The notes beneath the pieces were generated by a model. The model made no database searches, was not told where the DNA came from, and saw only the letters and a program-made list of their open reading frames with translations. A program made the position numbers and the translations under genes. A stretch of DNA of 24,606 nucleotides from a virus: positions 1 to 24,606 of IMG/VR virus record IMGVR_UViG_3300031841_002509, one strand, 5' to 3'. Positions 1 to 5,356 of this stretch are shown in pieces. The number at the start of each line of letters is the position of its first letter. Positions within the stretch are counted from its first letter, which is position 1.

Positions 1-55
1 GTATTGGACTTTATATGTAAATATAAAAAATTCCAAATTGAAATTGTAGTGCAAT

Positions 56-81
56 AAAAAAGGGACCCTTGGGATCCCTTT
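56..81 (-). terminator. Intrinsic terminator after the capsid/tail-tube unit
   Basis: Read on the minus strand, an 8-bp stem (AAAGGGAT pairing with GTCCCTTT, one G-U wobble) closes a 7-base loop and runs straight into six Ts at 61-56. It lies 27 bases past the stop of the probable tail tube gene, so it should end the minus-strand transcript that starts at about 2377. The loop-side 13-mer acccttgggatcc (65-77) recurs inside the terminator at 3550-3562. Confidence 0.75.
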
Positions 82-107
82 AATATTTCTGTAAGAATTA
101 ACTTATA

Positions 108-641
108 TTACGTTGATACTGTAATTCCACTTACTACGTTTGCCAATGTATCAGATAGTGTGTCTGCTAAATTTGGTTCCTGTCCTGTTAGGGTGATTGA
201 GAAACCATTTTTATCACCAACGGCAAGTCCTGTTTCCGCAGATCCTGCAGATAAGTACATACCATTGACTTCACCAAGATAGTAAGATGTATCATTTTGG
301 TCAACAACAACAACCTTAAGATTGTCATCTTGTGCCATCAACTTCACTAAGTTTCTCTTGTCTTGATCGTACTTGTAGAACGATAATACAAGATCTTGTT
401 GATAGAATACAGTTCCATTCTCGAATGATTTGTTAGCAGTTTGTGTTAAAGATGTTGTGTTTCTTTTCACAGCGAACTTGTAAAAGTTACCTGATCCTGT
501 TATCCCACTAATTGCACCATCAGTAGTTTTTGCAACTGAAGATACTGTGTGACCACTATCACCTAAAATATAAACTTCTTTCAAAGACCCGAGACTGTCA
601 GCACATCCTAAGCTAATTCCGCTTTCAATATAACAACTCAT
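108..641 (-). CDS. Probable major tail tube protein
   Basis: A 177-aa protein with an ATG start. From memory of Bacteroidetes phages it resembles the tail tube protein found next to capsid genes: an N-terminal CADSLGSLKEVYI stretch, a central NGTVFYQQDLVLSFYKYDQDKRNLVKLMAQ block followed by a short beta hairpin VVVVDQNDTSYYLGEVNG, and a C-terminal GDKNGFSITLTGQEPN motif. The protein is beta-rich, has no signal peptide and no membrane segment, and its length suits a tube subunit. It is the last gene before the terminator at 56-81 and is separated from the capsid gene by a hairpin, which could set its expression apart from the capsid. A head decoration or head-completion protein is the alternative. 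The family call rests on remembered pattern, not on a search. Confidence 0.65.
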   Translation of the reverse strand: MSCYIESGISLGCADSLGSLKEVYILGDSGHTVSSVAKTTDGAISGITGSGNFYKFAVKRNTTSLTQTANKSFENGTVFYQQDLVLSFYKYDQDKRNLVKLMAQDDNLKVVVVDQNDTSYYLGEVNGMYLSAGSAETGLAVGDKNGFSITLTGQEPNLADTLSDTLANVVSGITVST

Positions 642-671
642 ATTTTTATAATTTTAATTTTAAGTTTATTA

Positions 672-692
672 AAAGGGGCCTTTCACCCCTTT
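672..692 (-). terminator. Intergenic hairpin between capsid and tail tube genes
   Basis: A perfect 7-bp stem (AAAGGGG with CCCCTTT) closes a 7-base loop in the gap between the capsid stop (709) and the tube start (641). On the minus strand it is followed by only TTTTAATAAA, a weak U tract. It may be a leaky terminator or a 3' end stabiliser that makes capsid mRNA more abundant than downstream mRNA. Confidence 0.5.
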
Positions 693-708
693 AGGTTTTT
701 ACTATAAC

Positions 709-1659
709 TTATAAGTTATTTGTAGCGAAATAGTTGGTAGAGAAATTAGGAATTGCAGCTCCATAGTTGAAGTTTGCTCTAAATCTAATTTCGTCATTGT
801 CTCTTGACCACCAAATATCAAATTGCTCATGATCAGACACTAAGTCAAATCCGATTACAAAGTACTCTTTTGGTCCGATAACTACTTGATCAGATCCGTT
901 AAGTCCTTGTGTAGGTACGATCTCTACGTTAGAGTTAGGGTGTACAGCTACCATGTTTCCTGTGATAGATGACTCCTTGATATAATCTTGGTAGAAGTTC
1001 GCTTTAGTTAACGCTTGTACGTATAATCTGAAGTTAGCGTAAGACATGAAAACAACTAAGTCTTCTCTTGCCATTGCGTCATCAGCTAATGCGTTGATCA
1101 ATTTGTCAACCTCAGTGATTGGGTTACCTGCTGTACCATACGCTGCAGAACTACTGAAAGTAGTACCTGAAGAGTTAGCAACACCTGTAGCACCTGTTAC
1201 AATCAATGATGCGAAACCATCGAAACAGTCACCACCTGCAATAGTAGCACCCCATAATTTAGATTCAATGTGTGATTGAATTTGTTTTACTTTCAAGTCA
1301 GCAATTGCTTGTTCGAAAGGAACACTTTCTTCAGTTTGGCCAGGAGCCAATAATTTAGACTGATAAGTGTCATATAGAGTAGAAGGACATAAAGACTCAT
1401 TTACTCTTTTAGCACAAGTAGCTAAGTTAACTTGTGTATATGTAGTAGTACCTGATTGAGACCATCCACAGTCACCATCTTGTACAGCTAATGTAGAATC
1501 TAAAAGGTTGATAGCTTGTGTACCTTTGATTCCCAATCTCACGTTACCATACTGTGGAGTAACAGCACCTACAAGAGATCTACTAAGTAACATTCCACCT
1601 TCTTGGTCAGTAAAACCTGTAATGGCAGATACGTCATAACTAAAATTTTGCTTTTTCAT
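709..1659 (-). CDS. Major capsid protein, probable HK97 fold
   Basis: A 316-aa protein starting at ATG 1659. It follows the scaffold-like gene by 23 bases and precedes the probable tail tube gene, the standard place for a major capsid protein. Visible features fit: a polar N-terminal arm with TPQYGNVRLGIKG, a helix with FEQAIADLKVKQIQSHIESKLW (the spine-helix region), a Ser/Gly/Thr-rich loop near residues 160-180, a stretch LVVFMSYANFRLYVQALTKANFYQDYI typical of A-domain strand and helix, and a C-terminal half that reads VVIGPKEYFVIGFDLVSDHEQFDIWWSRDNDEIRFRANFNYG in consecutive strands. Such a VIGPKEYFVIG then DEIRFRANFNYGA ending is common in Flavobacteria phage capsids. Length is normal for HK97-fold capsids that use a separate scaffold. 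The fold is inferred, not computed. Confidence 0.8.
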   Translation of the reverse strand: MKKQNFSYDVSAITGFTDQEGGMLLSRSLVGAVTPQYGNVRLGIKGTQAINLLDSTLAVQDGDCGWSQSGTTTYTQVNLATCAKRVNESLCPSTLYDTYQSKLLAPGQTEESVPFEQAIADLKVKQIQSHIESKLWGATIAGGDCFDGFASLIVTGATGVANSSGTTFSSSAAYGTAGNPITEVDKLINALADDAMAREDLVVFMSYANFRLYVQALTKANFYQDYIKESSITGNMVAVHPNSNVEIVPTQGLNGSDQVVIGPKEYFVIGFDLVSDHEQFDIWWSRDNDEIRFRANFNYGAAIPNFSTNYFATNNL

Positions 1660-1682
1660 TTTAATTGTAAATTTAATTTAGA

Positions 1683-2330
1683 TTATTTAGAATTTCTAAG
1701 TTGTAGAATACGCTCTACCATATGGTCGGTACGAGAAAATTCTTTCTTAGTTTTATTGATTGGCTTTGCAGCCGGCTCATTTCTGAACGCTTCAAAAGAC
1801 GCTTGAACTTTTTTCAATTCTTCTTCAAGATCTTTTACTTTTTCAAGGATTGGAACAATAACCTCAACGATTTTGTCAGCAGCTTCTTCTTTGATATCCT
1901 CTTCCATTTCGACTTCTTCTTTTTCGTCTTCAACTTCTTCGAGTTTCTCAATGATTTCTTCTTTGACTTCCTCTTTGATTTCTTCCTCCATGTCCTCTTT
2001 TTCCTTGTCTTCGTGTTCGCCAGCTTCAACTTCGACTTCTTCTTCTACTTCTTCAGCCTCTTCTTTGATTTTGATTTCAGCAATAGATCCGCCTTCAGTT
2101 CTAACCTCGGAACCGTCTTCAAGGACGTGTACACCATCAGGAGCTGGAATGTCCCCTTCTTCAGATACAACGTAAACCATTGCACCTTCTTTAAGTTCGT
2201 CTCCTTCAATGCGAATTTCGGTTCCATCAGCTAACTTAGCGAACTCTTCTTTTACGTCTTCTTTTGACATAAATCCGAATTTCACCATTAAGTTTTTGAT
2301 TTCACCAACTACATTTCTTTCGTTTGACAT
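1683..2330 (-). CDS. Acidic scaffold-like capsid assembly protein
   Basis: Start chosen at ATG 2330 (215 aa, MSNERNVVGEIKNL). An in-frame ATG exists at 2387, but it falls inside the TAnnTTTG promoter box at 2385-2392, so it would not be in the mRNA. Residues about 30-100 form a beta-rich repeat domain (LADGTEIRIEGDELKEGAMVYVV, then PDGVHVLEDGSEVRTEGG). Residues about 103-165 are extremely rich in Glu and Lys, and the C-terminal part is a predicted coiled coil (VEVIVPILEKVKDLEEELKKVQASFEAF) ending in a basic tail. Its position directly upstream of the capsid gene, the acidic coiled coil and the short basic end are what is expected of a head scaffolding protein. Long opposite-strand open frames here are by-products of the GAA/GAG codon run. 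A minor head protein is the alternative. Confidence 0.65.
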   Translation of the reverse strand: MSNERNVVGEIKNLMVKFGFMSKEDVKEEFAKLADGTEIRIEGDELKEGAMVYVVSEEGDIPAPDGVHVLEDGSEVRTEGGSIAEIKIKEEAEEVEEEVEVEAGEHEDKEKEDMEEEIKEEVKEEIIEKLEEVEDEKEEVEMEEDIKEEAADKIVEVIVPILEKVKDLEEELKKVQASFEAFRNEPAAKPINKTKKEFSRTDHMVERILQLRNSK

Positions 2331-2384
2331 AGTGTAAAATTTAACTTTATGATTATCAGGCACGATCAGTCGTACCTTTATATA

Positions 2385-2413
2385 CAAATATAAAATAGGG
2401 TTTTATTTATCAA
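2385..2413 (-). promoter_or_regulatory. Bacteroidetes-type promoter for scaffold/capsid/tube unit
   Basis: On the minus strand TTG (2413-2411), an 18-base spacer and TATATTTG (2392-2385) match the Bacteroidetes consensus TTG-N(17-23)-TAnnTTTG with no mismatch. Transcription should begin near 2377, giving a 5' leader of about 47 bases before ATG 2330. Confidence 0.75.
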
Positions 2414-2438
2414 TTTTAAATATATCTGTATATATTTT

Positions 2439-2468
2439 TTGGTATTTCAAAATATTGTTGTATATTTG
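2439..2468 (+). promoter_or_regulatory. Bacteroidetes-type promoter for the plus-strand cassette
   Basis: TTG (2439-2441), a 19-base spacer and TATATTTG (2461-2468) match TTG-N(17-23)-TAnnTTTG exactly. The predicted start near 2475 leaves a leader of about 27 bases of AT-rich sequence before ATG 2502. It is back to back with the minus-strand promoter at 2385-2413, only 25 bases apart, so the two may compete. Confidence 0.8.
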
Positions 2469-2474
2469 TCCTGT
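2458..2474 (+). repeat. 17-bp direct repeat, copy 1 (promoter core)
   Basis: TTGTATATTTGTCCTGT occurs here and again at 3496-3512, with identical sequence and orientation and 1038 bases between equivalent positions. The two copies bracket the two-gene plus-strand cassette and its terminator. Confidence 0.9.
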
Positions 2475-2501
2475 TAAACATTAAATAAAAATTATATTAC
2501 A

Positions 2502-2912
2502 ATGGCAAAAGGTTATAGCAAAGAAGGTTTCGATGTCCTATTTTGGGAGGTCTTCCGAGGAACAGGTCGACAGACAGGTAGAAAGATTAGTAACTCTGTT
2601 GGACGACAATTAGAAAAACGAATTTTAGATGGTAACAGTCCATTTAGAAAATACGTGAATCGTTTTACATTACCTGGCACATTTAATGGTGCAAAGAATA
2701 AGATGTATTCATTAATTGATTCATTCTATAATGAGTACGTATCTACTAAGGCAATGTTTCAAAAAACGATGTATCTTAATGATGATATTGATTTTATTGA
2801 ACGTAAACTCCAAATGGTTGAACGTTTGATTGATACAGAAGTACATGAACGTTCTTATGGTCGTTTAATTCGTGATTGGGAAGATTATAAACAACAATCA
2901 TTGAATTCATAA
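2502..2912 (+). CDS. Unknown 136-aa protein, first gene of plus-strand cassette
   Basis: I do not recognise this protein. It starts at ATG 2502 after an A/T-rich leader with no Shine-Dalgarno sequence, downstream of a perfect Bacteroidetes promoter. The first 50 residues are basic (FRGTGRQTGRKISNSVGRQLEKR), the middle reads as helices with many aromatic residues (YSLIDSFYNEYVSTKAMFQKTMYL), and residues 95-130 form an amphipathic charged helix (DDIDFIERKLQMVERLIDTEVHERSYGRLIRDW). There is no signal peptide or membrane segment, so it should be cytoplasmic, possibly nucleic-acid binding from its basic N-terminus. Its stop overlaps the start of the next gene (TAATG), so the two are translationally coupled. 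It is on the opposite strand to all structural genes, which argues against a virion role. Confidence 0.75.
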   Translation: MAKGYSKEGFDVLFWEVFRGTGRQTGRKISNSVGRQLEKRILDGNSPFRKYVNRFTLPGTFNGAKNKMYSLIDSFYNEYVSTKAMFQKTMYLNDDIDFIERKLQMVERLIDTEVHERSYGRLIRDWEDYKQQSLNS

Positions 2913-3424
2913 TGAATAGACGTGACTTCTTAAAAGTTTCCCTCCTTGGTGGTACTGCATTAGTACTACCATCGGGGGTTATTCATGCAGTTGAGTCATT
3001 ATCACCAAAACAACCTATTGATTATCTTAAAGGTGATGCAATTTATGCGGGTGATAGATATGTTAGATATGTTGGTAAACATAGTGAATTAAATAGACAC
3101 ACTTTATATTCGGGAAGAGGTAAGGAATATACAGAATCAGGATTATTCGATTATAAAGGTATTATATGGGAGACAATGGGTATTGAACATCCATATTGGG
3201 GAATGTCACTATATAATAACGAATATTCTAATTGGAATGTTAGAATTGAAGACAAGACAATTTATCTAAATCATAAATGGATCACATATAGTCCGTATAA
3301 TCCCCCATATTCACTACAAACATTCAAGACAAGAAAAACCCATACTGAACCATTCAAATATATTATGGAAGTTAAAGGTAAGATATCAATATATGATGTT
3401 ATTTTTGAAAATGCAGTGTCATAA
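2912..3424 (+). CDS. Exported protein with twin-arginine (Tat) signal peptide
   Basis: A 170-aa protein coupled to the upstream gene by a TAATG overlap. Its N-terminus MNRRDFLKVSLLGG is a textbook Tat signal: twin arginines in NRRDFLK, then a hydrophobic stretch (about residues 9-22) and a likely cleavage after VIHA at residue 26. The mature domain of about 144 residues is rich in Tyr, Trp and His, has few cysteines or none, and reads as beta strands (AIYAGDRYVRYVGK, KTIYLNHKWITYSPY, FKYIMEVKGKISIYDVIF). Tat signals mark folded, often cofactor-bearing proteins moved across the inner membrane by TatC. No catalytic motif was recognised. In a phage, an exported protein expressed from its own promoter suggests a change to the host envelope, such as superinfection exclusion or surface alteration; that is inference. 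It could also be a host gene captured by the phage. Confidence 0.8.
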   Translation: MNRRDFLKVSLLGGTALVLPSGVIHAVESLSPKQPIDYLKGDAIYAGDRYVRYVGKHSELNRHTLYSGRGKEYTESGLFDYKGIIWETMGIEHPYWGMSLYNNEYSNWNVRIEDKTIYLNHKWITYSPYNPPYSLQTFKTRKTHTEPFKYIMEVKGKISIYDVIFENAVS

Positions 3425-3450
3425 TATAATTTGATGTTTAACAACTGCAT

Positions 3451-3481
3451 AAACCCTCACTTTTTTTAGTGGGGGTTTTTT
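3451..3481 (+). terminator. Intrinsic terminator of the plus-strand cassette
   Basis: AAACCCTCACT (3451-3461) pairs with AGTGGGGGTTT (3468-3478) over 11 bp with one G-U wobble, closes a loop of six Ts and ends in TTTTTT (3476-3481). It lies 27 bases after the stop of the Tat-signal gene and should end the two-gene transcript. Confidence 0.85.
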
Positions 3482-3495
3482 ATTTAGAAAACTTT

Positions 3496-3512
3496 TTGTA
3501 TATTTGTCCTGT
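3496..3512 (+). repeat. 17-bp direct repeat, copy 2 (promoter core)
   Basis: Exact second copy of TTGTATATTTGTCCTGT, first seen at 2458-2474, placed 15 bases after the cassette terminator. Confidence 0.9.
3499..3506 (+). promoter_or_regulatory. Second TATATTTG promoter box, upstream of small-RNA candidate
   Basis: TATATTTG matches the Bacteroidetes -7 box and lies in the exact repeat of the 2461 promoter core. No TTG sits at the usual 17-23 base distance, because that space holds the T-rich tail of the preceding terminator; activity may therefore be weaker or depend on the conserved flanks. The predicted start is near 3512-3514. Confidence 0.5.
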
Positions 3513-3583
3513 GATGCTCTTCATATTGTTACATCACGTTTACGTTAAAACCCTTGGGATCCGAAACCCCCGAGGGTTTTTTT
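3513..3583 (+). ncRNA. Candidate small RNA of about 70 nt
   Basis: Between the second TATATTTG box and a strong terminator there are about 70 bases with no convincing gene. The 5' part can fold as a stem of TGTGATG (3511-3517) with CATCACG (3533-3539; six Watson-Crick pairs plus a U-G pair) around a 15-base AT-rich loop. A short linker follows, then the terminator stem at 3547-3580. An ATG at 3514 opens a frame, but it runs through the terminator and antisense to the protease gene, so it is unlikely to be a protein. If transcribed, the RNA ends about where the minus-strand protease gene ends, so it overlaps that mRNA's 3' end. No known RNA family was recognised; the leftover of a lost cassette is an equal alternative. 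Confidence 0.4.
3547..3583. terminator. Strong bidirectional terminator
   Basis: AAAACCCTTGGG (3547-3558) pairs with the facing 12 bases at 3569-3580 over 12 bp with one G-U wobble and a 10-base loop. The plus strand runs into seven Ts (3577-3583). On the minus strand the stem is followed by TTTTAA, so it can also end the 21-kb late transcript, whose last gene stops at 3582, before transcription reaches the cassette. Confidence 0.8.
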
Positions 3584-5336
3584 ATTTCTTAAGGATTTCC
3601 GCTAACTCTCTTAGGAATTGTAATTCGTTAGCGTTTCTCTCATACTCTTCGAAGAAACCTGATACTGAGAAACCTCTGAGTTCTCCACTCTTAACTTTTT
3701 CCCATATATCTTTGTTGTTGATCTTCATCTTAGTCATCCAAGTTCCTTTTGGTAGATCGTCAAAACCGTACATTCTACTCTTATCGTTTTCAGGATCTTC
3801 TATAATCCAAGACTCCGCAACATATACATCTTTTTCTCCTGGCCCCGAATGCATTATATCGTGTTGAGTATCTCTTGTATAACCTCTCTTCATAAACTTA
3901 TCTGAAATCTGTTTGATAGTTTCTTCTGAGAAGTATACATAGTATTTGTTACCAAAGTAATCTGATCTTACAATCTTTTTGTTTGGAATCATCGCAGGAC
4001 CCACAACAGTCATTTGTTCGTCATCATCTTGGAATGAGAATATAGTCTTAGAGTTTTCTACAGGTACGCAATTAGGGACTGTTCTCCCATCCTTACGTTT
4101 AGTCCCAATTGGTTCGTACCCTGGCCAACATGCCTCTTCTAAATCCATATCTTCTTTGATTTGGTCTAATTTTCTTTGTGCCCATTCGATTCCTTCGTCA
4201 CCTCCCCACGCTAACCACATAAGTCTACCACATCCATCACCTAACTCTCTATCAGAGTGTTGTCTGTGTCTTTCAAATGCTGCCATGCGCGAAATCGTGT
4301 CCTTCGAAATATTTTCACCGTTGGCGAGTTGGTTTGCACGCTTTTTCCCCACGGGGGTTCCACAAGATCCCCAACCATGTTCGTCAGCCCATCTTAGAGC
4401 TATCTTTGCGTTTTCTGATGCCGCTTTTGGATAGTCATTATATGTTTCAAATTCTTCGTATATATCTTCTTTCTTTCTTTTCTTTTTACAGTCGTCACAT
4501 TCAGGTATTTCATCAACATAAGGAGGTAAGCCACTCACATCTATGTCCATATCTTCGGGATGACTTGCGCACGGCATCCACATTGTAACACCGCCTACCA
4601 TGTGTGAGTGGGCACCTTCCTCACACCCAATCAATTTTGAGTAATCTATTGCATCGGCCTCACGTTCGAAAAGAGGGAGAGTGTAATTATCTTTTGAGAA
4701 ACCACCGACTAAAGTACTCGGTAAATCCATCTCTCTTCCATACTCAGTTGGGTCTTCTTTTGATTTATTTACAGACGCTTTGTTGATAATACGACCTTCT
4801 TTCTTATATATTACTTGGTACCAATTGTGACGACAGTTATATGATCCTCTCCAAGTATAGGCATTACTACCCATATCATTATTTTCATTTTCAATGTCTT
4901 CTAATCTGTATACTCTGTTCGCGGCAACCATTTCTCTACAGAATCTACGTGATGTTGGGATTATATTTGGTTCTCCTCTATAGATACCTGCAAGACCATA
5001 TCTATATCTTACTCTTGTATCTTCATTAATTTTTTTGTTTGATTCTTCGTTTGGTTTGGAAATTAACGCTGCAAAGTCATCTTTAGACATTTGTACTTCT
5101 TCTTGTACAACCCATCCATCTTTTTCTAAATCATCCATAGATTCACCCACAGAATAGAGATATTCTAAATACTTGTCCTCTTCTCCTTCAGGAATACAGA
5201 AGTTCTCACCTTCTTTCTTAAATGCAATCCAATCGTACTCGATTGCAGGTTCATCAACAAGTGAGATCTGATCAACTCCTGAGATTAAATCATCATCTTC
5301 TATCTTGAGTTCTATAATACGTTCTTTACCTTCCAT
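3582..5336 (-). CDS. Composite XkdF-type prohead protease with MuF-like insert
   Basis: A 584-aa protein, well above the size of a simple prohead protease. Residues 8-40 (ELKIEDDDLISGVDQISLVDEPA) match the XkdF-like start. Residues 128-172 carry TSRRFCREMVAANRVYR and a WRGSYNCRHNW motif, the SRxFC...CRHxW signature of the MuF/SPP1 gp7 head-morphogenesis C-terminus. Residues 237-262 hold a Cys/His cluster (GCEEGAHSHM, MPCASHPE). Residues 299-393 are a helical domain with GTPVGKKRANQLANGE and GRLMWLAWGGDEGIEWA. Residues 402-425 hold GYEPIGTKRKDGRTVPNCVP. Residues 440-562 are the XkdF protease core (VVGPAMIPNKKIVR, QHDIMH, GELRGFSVSGFF); H492 or H496 and S557 are candidate catalytic residues by analogy with HK97-type proteases. 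It should cut scaffold and capsid during head maturation. Gene spacing to the tape measure is 20 bases. Family assignments are by motif memory. Confidence 0.75.
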   Translation of the reverse strand: MEGKERIIELKIEDDDLISGVDQISLVDEPAIEYDWIAFKKEGENFCIPEGEEDKYLEYLYSVGESMDDLEKDGWVVQEEVQMSKDDFAALISKPNEESNKKINEDTRVRYRYGLAGIYRGEPNIIPTSRRFCREMVAANRVYRLEDIENENNDMGSNAYTWRGSYNCRHNWYQVIYKKEGRIINKASVNKSKEDPTEYGREMDLPSTLVGGFSKDNYTLPLFEREADAIDYSKLIGCEEGAHSHMVGGVTMWMPCASHPEDMDIDVSGLPPYVDEIPECDDCKKKRKKEDIYEEFETYNDYPKAASENAKIALRWADEHGWGSCGTPVGKKRANQLANGENISKDTISRMAAFERHRQHSDRELGDGCGRLMWLAWGGDEGIEWAQRKLDQIKEDMDLEEACWPGYEPIGTKRKDGRTVPNCVPVENSKTIFSFQDDDEQMTVVGPAMIPNKKIVRSDYFGNKYYVYFSEETIKQISDKFMKRGYTRDTQHDIMHSGPGEKDVYVAESWIIEDPENDKSRMYGFDDLPKGTWMTKMKINNKDIWEKVKSGELRGFSVSGFFEEYERNANELQFLRELAEILKK

Positions 5337-5356
5337 ACTACTAAATATAAATAATT

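Noticed and set aside
18-25. TATATTTA on the minus strand near the left edge as a promoter for the next unit
   Set aside because: It differs from TAnnTTTG at the last base and has no TTG at a proper distance within the window. Too little sequence is visible to support it.
1722-2234. Long plus-strand open frame opposite the scaffold gene, rich in Phe and Asp
   Set aside because: It is the complement of the Glu/Lys codon run of the scaffold gene. It has no start context or promoter, and its composition is set by the opposite strand.
3469-3867. Plus-strand open frame beginning MLFILLHHVYVK (ATG 3514) downstream of the second promoter box
   Set aside because: It would run through a strong terminator and then antisense to the protease gene. 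After about 20 codons it only mirrors protease codons, so a small RNA is the simpler reading.
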